Below, one piece after another: positions 9,930 through 19,680 of a stretch of 46,369 nt of DNA. Position numbers and translations under genes: made by a program. The notes beneath the pieces were generated by a model. The model was not told the DNA's origin. It saw only the letters and a list, made by a program, of their open reading frames with translations, and did not search any database. Position 1 is the first letter of the stretch. Each line of letters opens with the position of its first letter. The DNA lies in NCBI GenBank assembly GCA_003427395.1, contig BFEA01000009.1, positions 1,142,279 to 1,188,647 on the forward strand, given 5' to 3'. Origin of the DNA: Chara braunii (Eukaryota; Streptophyta; Charophyceae; Charales; Characeae).

Positions 9930-10592
9930 ATGAGCACAGTTCAGTCTGCCCCGATCAGTGAGTCAGTGCTGGCCAACCTCAACCGGATTTCATGCAAAGA
10001 GGCATTCGATTACCAGTATGTTAGTGCCATTGGTTTCATACTGGGAGATCTGTCAATCTTCATTGTCCAGACCAGTTTTGCTGATAGCACTATCCACGAT
10101 CTGAGACCTTACGTGAAGAAGGGCAAGGAGACTCATGAGCACTTTGATCCGGTCTGGATCTCAGCCNCTGAATANCTTGAGCGGAGAGAGAGGGAGCTCG
10201 ATGAGAGTGGCACTACGCTGATCCGCAGCTTCGGGCCAATGCTTTATACAGATTATCCTAGGCCTCCAGTCCCTTTTCTTCTCATAGATGGCACGAGTTG
10301 GCTGGATGTGATCGGATTGGCAAAGAGGTACATCTCTCCAGCGGTGATCGACATTGAGGCGTTGACTGAGCCCACTGAGTATCCTTACCTCAGACGAGGG
10401 GTCTTTTTAGTGGACGGGCTACCTACCTTATGGGAGGAGTTTTGCTCTATGGTTAACTACCGTGTTATGTGCCTCGGATGCTCGTGTTCAAAGCTTGCTG
10501 GCTACAAGTGGCAATTTGTCACAAAGCCTCAGTCTCAGATTGTACGTGGGCGTGGGTCTCTACACCAGAGAAAACCAGTGAAAAGAGATTGA
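9930..10592 (+). CDS. unassigned ORF, 220 aa
   Basis: The frame is open from 9876; the first ATG is at 9930, giving 220 residues to the stop at 10590-10592. Two ambiguous bases (10167, 10175) leave two residues unknown. The composition is protein-like: mixed hydrophobic and polar residues, several aromatic and Pro positions, and conserved-looking turns such as FLLIDGTSWLDV and GVFLVDGLPTLWEEF. A short Cys-rich motif VMCLGCSC lies near residue 190, followed by a basic C-terminus (KRD). There are no transmembrane segments and no catalytic motif that I can name. It follows the two small paralogous ORFs on the same strand, and AATAAA occurs at 10873. This is the longest unexplained frame in the window. 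Confidence 0.5.
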   Translation: MSTVQSAPISESVLANLNRISCKEAFDYQYVSAIGFILGDLSIFIVQTSFADSTIHDLRPYVKKGKETHEHFDPVWISAXEXLERRERELDESGTTLIRSFGPMLYTDYPRPPVPFLLIDGTSWLDVIGLAKRYISPAVIDIEALTEPTEYPYLRRGVFLVDGLPTLWEEFCSMVNYRVMCLGCSCSKLAGYKWQFVTKPQSQIVRGRGSLHQRKPVKRD

Positions 10593-11030
10593 GAAAGACT
10601 GACCAGAGGGATGAGTGAGGGCTCTTGAGGGGTGCTGACCATGCCCGCTTACATGTACTTTCTGAGATTATTATGAGTTCCCATGCTTCCCTCATTCAAT
10701 TGCCCCTATCTTTGCTCGAGTCAGTCAGTCTTATTTTCTGCATTATTCTTGCTTGATGATTGCCATTGTGGACGTTTTGTCACAGTTCTCAAAATCAGAT
10801 TGACATAATTGATGCATGCATAGCACCCCATAATTTTATGATTATTATTTGCATAATTTTGTTCCGAATCAAAATAAAAGATTCCTAAGACCGGGGACCG
10901 GCAAAGATCGTAATTGAAGGGTCTCGCTCGAAGCCGTATGCACACAACAGGAAGGGATTTGCATTATTTAATTAATTTAATTTATTTTATTTATTGCAAT
11001 TACATACCAAATCCTGCGTGACAGCCTGTT
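10593..11030 (+). other. AT-rich 3' region with possible poly(A) signal
   Basis: No coding sequence. AATAAA at 10873-10878 could serve transcripts of the preceding ORF. A purine stretch (ACAGGAAGGGA, about 10947-10957) precedes TTTAATTAATTT-type sequence at 10965-10995. Confidence 0.35.
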
Positions 11031-11827
11031 GGCTTTCCGGTCGCCCGAAGTGGCCTGACTGGAAAAAGTGCGACACCGGGTATAGGGGATTCGAACTGTA
11101 GACCTGTCGGGTAGGAGTCTAGATAGTCCAGAGGTTGTAGCTGTAGACTTTCCGAAGGGTCAAAGTCGTAGCTGCCACTTACCTGAAAGGGCAGAGTCAT
11201 AGCTGCCACCGTACCGAAAGGCCAAGTAGAGGTTTCTAGAAGTGGCCTTTCGGAAGTCAACCCACTGTAGGTCCAGGCAAGTGGGCAAGTGGTTGAAGCC
11301 CACCATGCAAAGTCAGAAGTCCCAGTCCAGTCAGTTCGGTCCAGTCAAGCAAGTTCCGTCTGGGACTGTGTACACCGTGGGCCAGGGAAACAGGGCAGAC
11401 CAACGAGTCACGGAAGTATAAATCAAGAGGCCGCGCACAACCATTCATTCATTCCTGCGGAAGCCATGCGGAAGCGCCGCCTCAACGTCTTGTGCGAGGA
11501 GGTCTGCAGTAGGCCCGAAGTCGAAGTGGGCGAGAGTGACGAGGTGTAGCCATAGCGATAGGGTAGAGGCAGCCAACGCTGCCATAGCCATAGCTTAGAG
11601 TGAAGTGTGCGTGTGTTGACATGCGCGCACACAGTACTAAGAGATATGGCTTCCAGGTAAGAGTTCACTTCCACTCGCTATGGCGTCTCAGCGCCCAACA
11701 ACCCACTGTTCACACACACTGGACCACCTTGGATATCCCACACGCGACACCCTGAACACTCACACGCCAGTTTGCTGTGCTGCTGTTCACATACATGAAA
11801 AGTGTGAATGAGACGAATCTGATTGCA
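11031..11827 (+). repeat. right part of C-type LTR in insertion D
   Basis: It aligns with element C's 3' LTR read on the minus strand. GGGATTCGAACTGTAG matches the C copy near 39690, the GTGGCCTTTCGG motif matches near 39200, and AGTATAAATCAAGAGG and GCCATGCGGAAGCG match near 38930-38990. The final 30 bases to CTGATTGCA match 38553-38585. One segment (about 11640-11760) matches C in the opposite orientation to the rest. Confidence 0.8.
11417..11423 (+). promoter_or_regulatory. LTR TATA box, insertion D
   Basis: TATAAAT inside AAGTATAAATCAAGAGGCC. The same block, including ~10 bases on each side, is preserved in the element C LTR on the other strand, as expected for the LTR promoter. Confidence 0.6.
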
Positions 11828-11831
11828 TAAG

Positions 11832-12448
11832 TGGGAGACGAGACCGTACGTCTTTAAATAAGTACCGGAAGGGGAACCATTGGCTGTGATCGTCGTCCGG
11901 CTGCGACGTAAAATAATTCCTGGAGACACTTGGGGGCGGTTGCCAAATTGCCTCTGGATCAGCCAATGGTTGTAAGGCTCGCTGCACGCGAGGATAATCC
12001 AGTGCAGGGCTGGCCAACTCAGCAGATACTCGGGGCACAGGGGTGGGCCGGACACACACCTTTTAGATACGCAACGCTCTCAGGATTGATCCGGGACGCT
12101 GACGTCAAGTGACATTCAGGGGAACTAAGGGAGGGGTAGATTTCAGGTGACAAGTTTGAGTAAAATTCCATATTGTCCTCATCTACACAAATGATTCTAT
12201 TTTTATGTTTTGATTAGTTAGGTGTACAGACATTTGACATCTGAGAGACATCATAATTAGAACTGTATATGTTCATTGTGCATTCTGTTCGCGGACTAAT
12301 CAGACTAAAAATAGTTTTGTTTGTAAGAACCTGAACTTACCTGTTGACCCCAAATGTATCTACTCCCAAATAGCCACCAATTAATTATTTATTTATCTTA
12401 AATTGGTCTGTGCACTACACTGCGGATTGTGTACAATGCTATAGCTTA
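11832..12448 (+). other. element A 5' leader, right part
   Basis: Non-coding sequence from the right TAAG of insertion D to the Gag start. Joined to 2137-2672 it makes a leader of about 1.15 kb, close to the ~1.0 kb leader of element B. Confidence 0.5.
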
Positions 12449-14396
12449 TGAGCGACGGGGAGGACACTAGAGAGGACGACGGATCTTACGATCGGCAAGG
12501 CACCCAGTAGCCCATTTGGCATTACGTCCAGAGGGTGACAGATATCTGTTCCGCCAGCGTAGGGAGAGGCAGCAGCAGCAGAGGACAGCCAGGGTTGAAG
12601 AGGCAAGCAGGGCATTCGTAAGTAAAGCCGCAGTTTCAGCTGCCATGGCCACTTCTGCGCAGCAGACTTCCGAGGCTAGTAGTTCAGGATCTGTAGGGTC
12701 AACGGTCGCGCAGACCTTGAGTCAGTCCACTGGCGTAATGGCAAGCCAGCCAATAGTGTTGACTTCCGATGAGATCGCCATACAACAAGCAGCATTGCAG
12801 GAGGCACAGCTACAGAAGGCTTTAGGAGAGATAAAGGCGAAGAAGGAAAGGATGATTAGAAGAAGAGCCAGAATGCAGCGGAGACAAGCGGACATTAGTG
12901 AGTTAGTGGAGATGGACCTGACGCACGTGATTGACGATGTGAGGACCATACAGAAAATATAGGACCATCAGACGGCCATCCTTCAGGACATTCAACAACG
13001 TCTGGCCCTGTTGGCTAGGCGTGCGCAGGCAGCACCGTCGATGTCCGGGCCTGGTGCCTGGCCCGTTGTACAGCCTCCTCCTTTTGTCCCACCGGTGACT
13101 GGGGTATCCCCATATGTAGCCCCATCATTGGTCGCGATCTTTCCCCTGGGCATGGCGCTATCAGGAGGGTTATCAAGAGGATCTAGTTTACAGGCTCCTG
13201 TACAGACAATGTTTACCCAATCTTCGTTGCAGGTTGCGGTTACCACGCAACCTGCCGTCTCGCAGTGTGTACAGCCGCAGGGTACACAGCCCCAACAGCT
13301 AGCACAGCAGCCTATGTCACAGGGTCCACAGCCCAGAGTGGTGCAGGGACTGGGACAAACACAGTGCGTACCAAAGACGGCCATCGCCGCTCCTAAACCC
13401 TTCACAGGGGATAAGAGAGGCGAAGACCTCGACACTTGGTTGAGGGCAGTGTCAGTCTATGCCAAGTGTAAACTCACCTTGCCATACGAGGAAGTGCTTG
13501 TCGCTGCATCTTACCTAGAGGGTAGTGCAGCAAGATGGTTGAGTGATTTAGTTCAGCTAAAGGGATACAGTCATCACTTTCGCGCTTGGGCGATCACCCA
13601 ACAATTGGATGACTTCCTCAAGTTGGTGGAAGAAAGGCGGCATGATCCTCGGGAGGCCCAAAAGGCAACTAATGCGATCCTGACACTGCACACGAGGCAG
13701 TTCAAGTCGGTGAGGGAGGCCACCGACGTTGTAGAGCATCTGATCTGTGTCCCTGGGGTGCGCTATGACCCCCAAGTTCTACTCACATCCTACCTGAGAT
13801 GCTTTCCTATGCCTCTCAGGAATCAGTTGGCAGGTGAGGCCAACATCAATGTTCACAACTTCCCCTCGTTCAGCAAGAAGGCCCTAGACCGTGAGGCAAA
13901 GATAGGGCATGGACATAATCCCACAACGGATGGTAGGACGAAAACACTGCCTCCCAACTGGAAGGCGAAGGGCCGCATTATTATTGTCGATAACGATGGT
14001 TCAACCATCGAATTAGACGACAACTTCCAAGAGGGAGTAGGTTCAGAGGCTAGCAGCGTAGAAGCTTCAGGGTGTGGAGTAGTCGCTGCCGTAGTTCAAA
14101 AAGGTAAGGCGACCGGTAGACGTCGGGGAGGTTCCCGGTCAAGGAGTCAAGTTGACCCCAACACTCCCCCATGGGAGAAGGCGGGTCTCACAGGGGATGT
14201 GTGGAGAGATCGGTATACACAGCAGGTCTGTATTCGTTGTCGTCAATATGGCCATAACCAATTCAAGTGCCGCAACAAGAAGGTGACTCATAAGATCCCG
14301 CCTACAATACGGCAGGCGTTGGAATCCTCCCATCCCGTTGGTAGCAATGTAGCTAGTACTTCTGGCACTGCTCCGGGAAACACGTCGGGCCAGTAG
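12449..14396 (+). pseudogene. gag: element A gag (nearly full, 1 frameshift + 1 stop)
   Basis: The probable start is the ATG at 12449 (MSDGEDTREDD...). That frame stops at a TAG after about 20 codons and continues in the frame open from 12471, so one frameshift is needed. A second break is the TAG at 12960-12962; the same frame continues to 14396. The N-terminal third has Gln/Arg-rich helical segments and a long Gln/Pro-rich linker. The capsid-like core (APKPFTGDKRGEDLDTWL onward) starts near 13390. The zinc knuckle C-x2-C-x4-H-x4-C (CIRCRQYGHNQFKC) is at about 14230-14272. Gag packages element RNA. The length (about 640 residues if repaired) is within the usual range, and no deletion of the core is evident, unlike elements B and C. 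Confidence 0.8.
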
Positions 14397-14425
14397 GAAT
14401 AGTAGTTGTTCCTCCTAGGGTCGAG

Positions 14426-14946
14426 GTGGTGGAGAAACCCTCACCATCTCGAGAGATGGCCCAAGCTACTGACTCCATAGTCGTCCCGCAAACACGTTCA
14501 GACCAATCGAGCCTCTGTTTGATGAATGTGTTCGAGTCCTTAGAGGAGCTAGAGGAGGAGTGGTCTAGACCAGACCCGCTAGCTTCTTGGACGGCATTGG
14601 TCAAAGCTCCAAAGGGTGAGATGTTCGTCAGCGAGGTGGTCATTAGCGGCCGCAAGGCCGGCGCCTATTATGACACTTGCTCAACTAGGAACTTTATCAG
14701 TCGCGCGTGCGTTGAGAGGCTGCGCTTACAGGGGCAAGTGCAGCGCCTGAGTTGACCTGTGGAGTCGACCTGTGCCAACAAACAGCGAATGGTAGTCAAC
14801 GACTACCTCCAGGATGTTGAGTGTTGGTTCCCGTACGCGGGAGGGGAACTGAGACATCGTGTCTCGTTCCTAGTGAGCGATGATCTCCCCATGGACATGT
14901 TGCTAGGTATGTACTACCTCTCTGTGGCACAACCCCAGTTTGACTA
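14426..14946 (+). pseudogene. pro: element A protease region, altered active site
   Basis: One frame broken by TGA at 14753-14755. The retropepsin-like core reads AYYDTCSTRNFISRACVERL: the usual Asp-Ser/Thr-Gly triad is Asp-Thr-Cys here (Asp at 14672), which should abolish activity. The later I/L-L-G-M segment (MDMLLGMYYL) marks the second half of the fold. The frame ends in TAG before the reverse transcriptase. Retropepsins cleave Gag-Pol. This copy is certainly dead. Confidence 0.75.
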
Positions 14947-15028
14947 GGACCAAAAAGTGGAGGGACCGCCAAATTGCGTAAGTTCAAAGCTAGTAGTCTG
15001 ATTGAGTCCCAGGGATGCATGTGTGCGA

Positions 15029-15132
15029 CCGCGTTCTATAATTATTATAAGCAAAATAGGAGGGTATGTATCTAGTTTATGTCTCTGCTGCTAGCGAGCC
15101 GCGTTCTATAATTATTATAAGCAAAATAGGAG
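15029..15132 (+). repeat. 34-bp direct duplication in element A pol
   Basis: Positions 15029-15062 and 15099-15132 are identical (CCGCGTTCTATAATTATTAT... to ...ATAGGAG), with a period of 70 bases. Each copy contains the palindromic ATAATTATTAT. The duplication lies between protease and reverse transcriptase and helps destroy the frame. Confidence 0.95.
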
Positions 15133-15134
15133 AG

Positions 15135-16471
15135 AGTAGTTGCCAAGTACCCTGATCTATTTGAAGAGCCGACAGGGGTTGTAGAGAGGGAGGTCGTCCA
15201 CGCGATAGAGATTATCCCAAGGTCTAGCATCCGAAGGGTAGGATATATCGGATGTCTCCAGGCGAGCTCGATGAGTTTCGCCGGCAACTCAAGGAACTCG
15301 TAGAGAAGGTTTGGATCCGGCTGAGTGTCTCTCCTTATGGGTCTCCAGTACTATTCGTACCTAAGAAGAAGGAGGGAACACTTAGAATGTGCATTGACTA
15401 TAGGGGCCTCAATGCCATCACTTTCAAGAACAGAGAGCCCCTACCGCGCATCAACGATTTGTTATATAGAGTGCAAGGGTGTCGGTACTTCAGTAAGATA
15501 GATTTGAAGTCCGGGTACCATCAGATTGCAATCCGACCTGAGGATCACCACAAAACCGCATTCCAGACCAGGTACGGTCTGTACGAGTTTTTTGTGATTC
15601 CTTTCGGTCTTTGCAATGCTCCTGCACCTTTCAACACGCTATGAATCCGATTTTTCATGACTACTTGGACAAGTTTGTCATCGTGTACCTCGATGGCATA
15701 CTTATTTTTAGTAAGACTGTCGAGGAGCACGTTGCGAACTTGAACAAAGTCCTGCGACTTCTGCGACAACACAAGTTCAAGATCAACGGTGAGAAGTGCG
15801 AGTTTCGCCGCACCCGTGTCTTGTACTTGGGTCATGAGATTTTTGCGGAGGGATTGAAGCTCGATGACGCGAAGGTGGCCAGCATTCGTGACTGGCCGCG
15901 TCCTCAGTCTGTGACTGAGATGAGATCTTTCTTAGGGATGACCGGCTACTATCGCAATTTCGTGAAGAACTATAGCATAGTTGCCGCCCCTTTGACTGAT
16001 TTGACCCGCCTTGACACCCCATGGGAGTGGACTCAGAGATGTGAGGCTGCTTTCAAACATCTGAAGCATGCGTTGACGCATTACGAGGTCTTGAAACTTC
16101 CTGATCCTGGCAAGCCATTTATAGTAACTACGGATGCTAGCCAATACGGCATAGGAGCCGTACTTGGACAACAGGAGGGGAAAAAGTTGAGGCCAGTTGA
16201 ATACATGTCCAAGAAAATGCCATCTCAGAAGTTGGCTAAGTCCACCTATGAGAAGGAACTCTATGCGGTTTACAAGGCTCTGACCCATTGGAGGCACTAC
16301 CTCCTTGGGAGGTTCTTCATCCTCAGGACTGATCATCAGACCCTGAGATGTATGAGAACTCAGCCAGTACTCTCTGAAGCTTTCAAGCGTTGGATCGAAG
16401 TCATTGAGCGTAGACCTGATTTCTCAAGTGCGCTGATTACCGAGTTCAATCTTGCAGACAATGTTACTTAG
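15135..16471 (+). pseudogene. pol: element A reverse transcriptase / RNase H
   Basis: The RT fingers and palm start in the frame from 15252 ([35 protein letters not shown]) and shift frame near 15620-15645. The second frame carries the catalytic box as YLDG (codons 15686-15697) instead of YLDD, replacing one metal-binding Asp. RNase H follows ([30 protein letters not shown]). Compared with elements B and C, about 22 residues around the ADALSR motif are missing in frame between RWIEVI and ERRPDF. The frame closes at TAG 16469-16471, where a Gln codon is expected. The RT copies element RNA into DNA. This copy is inactive. Confidence 0.85.
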
Positions 16472-17735
16472 TCTTTGGTGGAAGTCTATCGCGAGGACCC
16501 ATTTATGGTCGAGATCATACGCAGACTCGAGGCAAAGGACAAAGGGACTTCTGCCGAGTTTGAGTTGGTCAACGGCCTGCTGTTCCTTGAGAAGGCAGGG
16601 AATAAACGTTTGTGTGTGCCTAATAGGGAGTCTTTGCATTGTTTATTTTTAGGGGAGTGTCATGATGCCACCGGCCATTTTGGGTACAAGAAGACCGCAG
16701 CTAACCTGCTGCAGCGGTTCTGGTGGCCCACAATGATGAGAGATGCCCAACTGTACGTGGAGACTTATCAGGTCTGTCAGAGAGACAAGCCACATACTCA
16801 GACTCCTCTTGGGCTCCTGAAGCCCCTTCCGATTCCGGAAAGGCCTGCTGAGAGTTTGTCCATGGACTTCATGGATACGCTGGTAACCAGCAAGAGTGGG
16901 ATGAGACACATTTTCGTCATTGTGGATAGATTTAGTAAGTATGCTAGATTAATGGCCATGCCGGAGACTGCGAAGACCGAGTATGTAATCAGATTGTTCA
17001 AAGAGAACTGGGTCAGGGATTTTGGATTGCCCAAATCCATAGCGAGCGACAGAGATGTCCGCTTCACTAGCGAATTGTGAAAGGCCGCTGCTGCAGAGCA
17101 GGGAACCCAGTTGCAGATGACTTCTGGGAATCACCCAGAGGCCAACGGTCATGCCAATCAACTGAATCGCGCTGTACAACACCTGTTGAGGCAATACATC
17201 AAGCCCAACCAGGTGGACTGGGACACCGCCGACCTTCTACGTTTCAGGTTGGGGACAGAGTCTGGGTAAAGTCCTCAGAACTGGGACAGGAGTACGGGAT
17301 TTCCCGCAAACTCATGCCACAGCAGTTTGGGCCAGGGGAAGTCTTAGATATTGTCGGAACTGATCCAGATGGGCCATCTTATGTAATCCGGATCCCTGGT
17401 CATCTCCGTACTTAACCTGTCTTTCACGCTTCCAAACTTGCACCTTTCAAAGAAACAGATCAGTTTCCATCTCGTCGCTCAATGCTGCCCCCAACCATGG
17501 AGAGGTAGATATCGATGATATCGTGGACCACAGAGAGCTGCCAGTTCCAAGACCAACAGGCAGGGGACGTCCTCCGAAACCGAAGCTGCAGTACCACGTT
17601 CGGTTCCGACATCATACTGATTCTAAGGAGGACCGCTGGTTCACCAGGGAAGAACTTATGCAGACCGCTCCTCAAGTTGTAGCTCATTACAAGAAATCTC
17701 TGCAGAAAGGAAAGCGCCCGATGGTCGAAGACTGA
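16472..17735 (+). pseudogene. int: element A integrase with chromodomain-like tail
   Basis: The HHCC zinc domain is present (GECHDATGHFGYKK ... CQVCQRDK-type, Cys pair near 16773). The catalytic core has its first Asp (MDFMD) and second Asp (SDRDVRF), but TGA at 17078-17080 replaces a Trp. In the following frame the expected Glu is Asn (NGHANQLNR). About 80 residues between QVDWDT and RPSTFQVGDRVWV are deleted compared with element C. The C-terminal GPY/F-like region ends in TAA, then in TAG at 17505-17507. A chromodomain-like segment (YHVRFRHH...EDRWFTREEL) closes the ORF at 17735. Chromodomains steer integration to heterochromatin. This integrase cannot function. Confidence 0.8.
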
Positions 17736-17759
17736 GCTTCTCAAAGGACTGTTGAAGCT

Positions 17760-17772
17760 TAAGAGGAGGGAA
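17760..17772 (+). promoter_or_regulatory. polypurine tract, element A
   Basis: AAGAGGAGGGAA lies immediately before the TG that begins the 3' LTR. Purine tracts in this position prime plus-strand DNA synthesis. Confidence 0.75.
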
Positions 17773-18677
17773 TGCGAGGCCACCCATTCGGCCCCTTTTT
17801 GGAGCAAGTCGGCTTCCCTAAGTGAAGGCAGGCTAGACGAGGCCCTCAGGGCCCTATTGTGACCACTGCGCAACTAAGGAAATTCAGGCAGTTGCGCAGC
17901 GCCAGTTGGTTGAGAAAACCCAGGCCCTGGGCCGCCTGTGTGAATGTATGGAACGCAGGCCCTGGGCTGGATACGGGTACTGGGCCAAACACATGCCAAA
18001 GGCAGTTGGGTGCATGCAACCACCTCAGGCCCAAGGCCTGTCCTCTAACGTGTTGGGCCTCAGGCTACCGGGGCCTACTGGAAGCTTCCTGGGACTGAAA
18101 GCAGGCAGGCCACTTCGATATAGCAAAGGGCCTGCCTCCACATTGGGCATTCGGGTGCTGGCTGCATGCTTCGCAAGCGCTGCTGCGCTGAAGCTCGCTG
18201 GCACTCACGCGCTCACGGGCGAGCAGGAAGGAGCAGGGAGCCATAGCCGAGCTGCGCTGCTGTAAACTGGGTGTGGCGCAGGGTGGTCCTTGGGTGCAAG
18301 TGGCATCTGTGTGTTGGGGAACGAGGTGGTGAGTGAGGCGAGAGACATACCTGGTGCTGGAAGCGTGCACCACTGCTCGCTGTATGCTCGTACTTCGGGA
18401 AAGCTGTTGACGTCATCTTCGGCATTGTAGTCTAGGCTAGATAGGATCTGCCATCTGTAGTCTGGGCGCCGAGCGCCAGATAGGATATCAGCATTGGTTC
18501 TTCGTTGATGATGATGAGGGGACTATTTCAGCATTGTCAATTACGAGCTCTTGGTGTCTTCTTATTTGGTGAATCTTGTGATGCAATTCTGCTGTTGGTT
18601 CGAGGTCACGACTATCTGGTCTTGTGTATATGATGCTGTTTGATTGCTGAAGTTCGCTATTGCTCATCTTCCTTGCA
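17773..18677 (+). repeat. 3' LTR of element A (905 bp)
   Basis: It starts TGCGAGGCCAC directly after the purine tract and ends CTTCCTTGCA. The next four bases, TATT, repeat the four before the left LTR. It matches 1247-2136 closely but has no 76-bp duplication. The TTGCA end is shared with the other LTR families in the window. Confidence 0.8.
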
Positions 18678-18979
18678 TATTATATTAGATCGTATTATAT
18701 CATGTTATATAATATATGTATATTATAACATATCATTATAATTATTTATGTCAAATAGGAAATAGAGGTTCAAAAACCTGCCCCAACACTGACATGTTTG
18801 TCCTCATTGCCATGGCCTAGAATCAGTTTATTTCCCAACTCCATCACCACACCACACCAATATGGCCCTTGTGCAGCACTTTCATCTCCTGCTGTCCAGA
18901 CTTGCACACAGAAAAGGAAAAGAACTCTGAAACAATGAGCAGAACTGTCTAATAGGGAAGAGAGGGAGATGTATCATAC

Positions 18980-19051
18980 AGGTGCCGTATGGACAAAGGC
19001 TGCCCCAATTCGCCTGGGATCGACCCTGTGAGATTATTGTTCCCAAGATAC
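18980..19051 (-). CDS. LRR exon (72 nt)
   Basis: The exon begins after GTGCAG and ends before GTATGA (donor at 18979). It is exactly 72 nt, one 24-residue repeat, the standard unit exon in plant LRR receptor genes. The translation includes YLGNNNLTGSIPGELGQPL, a textbook plant-specific LRR (N-x-L-T-G-x-I-P). The first base completes a codon begun by the exon at 19486-19557 (GT+G, Val) and the last two bases start the next codon, so the intron phase (2) is maintained. Element A's right LTR begins 302 bases farther along in the direction of transcription, so the rest of the gene lies beyond a 17.4-kb insertion. Confidence 0.8.
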
Positions 19052-19188
19052 CTGCACAGCAATTACATCAACAGCGAACCATCAGTTAGAGAGCACCAAG
19101 TCAGAGCCAATAGTGTTATCATTGCAGATCACAGCCAAATGAGAACACAGCCATTTGTATCACTCCCTTTGAAGATCGACCAGTCAAA

Positions 19189-19225
19189 GTCACAGAACTG
19201 TACATGAACTATACAGTTCTGTGAC
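19189..19225. repeat. perfect 14-bp hairpin in the LRR intron
   Basis: The arms GTCACAGAACTGTA (19189-19202) and TACAGTTCTGTGAC (19212-19225) are perfect reverse complements around a 9-base loop. Confidence 0.9.
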
Positions 19226-19302
19226 AAACGCCAAAGCAGAAGTGACCCATCAAAAAATAAACGAAACTTCCCAATTAAAAAAAAAACAGCCATTACCAAC
19301 CA

Positions 19303-19360
19303 CCTTAGCTCAGTTGGAACACCCCTGAACTGTTGACCTGAGTTCCAACTCCACTGGAAG
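19303..19360 (+). repeat. tRNA-like (SINE head) sequence
   Basis: TTAGCTCAGTTGG matches the Pol III A box, and GAGTTCCAACTCC sits where a B box should be, about 25 bases on. It resembles the head of the SINE at 20048 (CTAGCTCAGTTGATAC). It is too degenerate for a functional tRNA and lies in the 434-bp LRR intron. Confidence 0.55.
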
Positions 19361-19485
19361 CAGATGATTATATCTCAAGGCTGCCACCCTCTGAAAAAAT
19401 AGTCATTCACCCTACAAGCTTGTATGATCTGAAGAGCATAGTGTCCACACAAAAGGAAGAGAAGAGAGTTCAAAGGAGCACTTAC

Positions 19486-19557
19486 ACCCAGGAAAGCTGA
19501 GAAAGAAATCCAATCTCTGGCGCAATGAATCCTGAAAGCTGGAGATTCGCCAAATTC
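19486..19557 (-). CDS. LRR exon (72 nt)
   Basis: The exon begins after CTCAG and ends before the consensus donor GTAAGT (85-80 of 19480-19485). It is exactly 72 nt, in phase 2 at both ends. The translation LANLQLSGFIAPEIGFLSQL is a plant-type LRR (L-x-x-L-x-L-S-G-x-I-x-P-E-I-G-x-L). Its first base joins the AC at the end of the exon at 37242-37365 to give Thr. The junction therefore places this repeat just after the LRRNT cysteine motif, as in the first LRR of receptor kinases. The exon ends in Trp plus GT, completed by the next exon to Val. The identical length and phase of two neighbouring exons make chance very unlikely. Confidence 0.8.
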
Positions 19558-19680
19558 CTGAGCACAAACAGCACATTATACTGAGAACAACGGTGTGTCT
19601 ACAAATGAACATAATCGTCATTTCAGAAATCGGGAAACATTGCAGCAAAAGGCAAAAACTACTAAGAAGTGCAGAAACAA
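19558..19680. other. intron sequence
   Basis: Left end of the intron between LRR exons 1 and 2; nothing else recognised. Confidence 0.5.

Larger units (their letters stand above)
2677..11827 (+). mobile_element. insertion D, C-type LTR termini, carries ORFs
   Basis: TAAG at 2673-2676 and TAAG at 11828-11831 flank a span that starts TGAAACAGTATTCACC and ends GTGTGAATGAGACG...CTGATTGCA. The 3' LTR of element C has the same two termini (TGAAACGGTTTTCACC and GTGTGAATGAAAGC...CTGATTGCA). The ends and the duplication are therefore well supported. What lies between is less clear. It may be a solo C-type LTR of about 0.9 kb with a further ~8 kb inserted, or a full non-autonomous element with diverged LTRs. 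There is no gag or pol inside. Four unassigned ORFs are present. Confidence 0.65.
1247..18677 (+). mobile_element. element A: nested Ty3/gypsy chromovirus
   Basis: Left and right LTR copies of one family (1247-2136 and 17773-18677) bracket the span. The outermost flanks carry TATT at 1243-1246 and TATT at 18678-18681, a 4-bp target duplication, and the ends are TG and CA. The coding part (12449-17735) has Gag, protease, reverse transcriptase, RNase H, integrase and a chromodomain-like tail in Ty3/gypsy order. Removing insertion D (2677-11827) leaves about 8.3 kb with a leader of about 1.15 kb, close to element B. Weak points: the 5' LTR lacks the last ~90 bp of its partner and no primer-binding site is visible. 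All coding frames are broken. Confidence 0.65.

Noticed and set aside
12992-13435. Cys-rich antisense frame over element A gag
   Set aside because: Shadow of the Gln/Pro-rich Gag linker.
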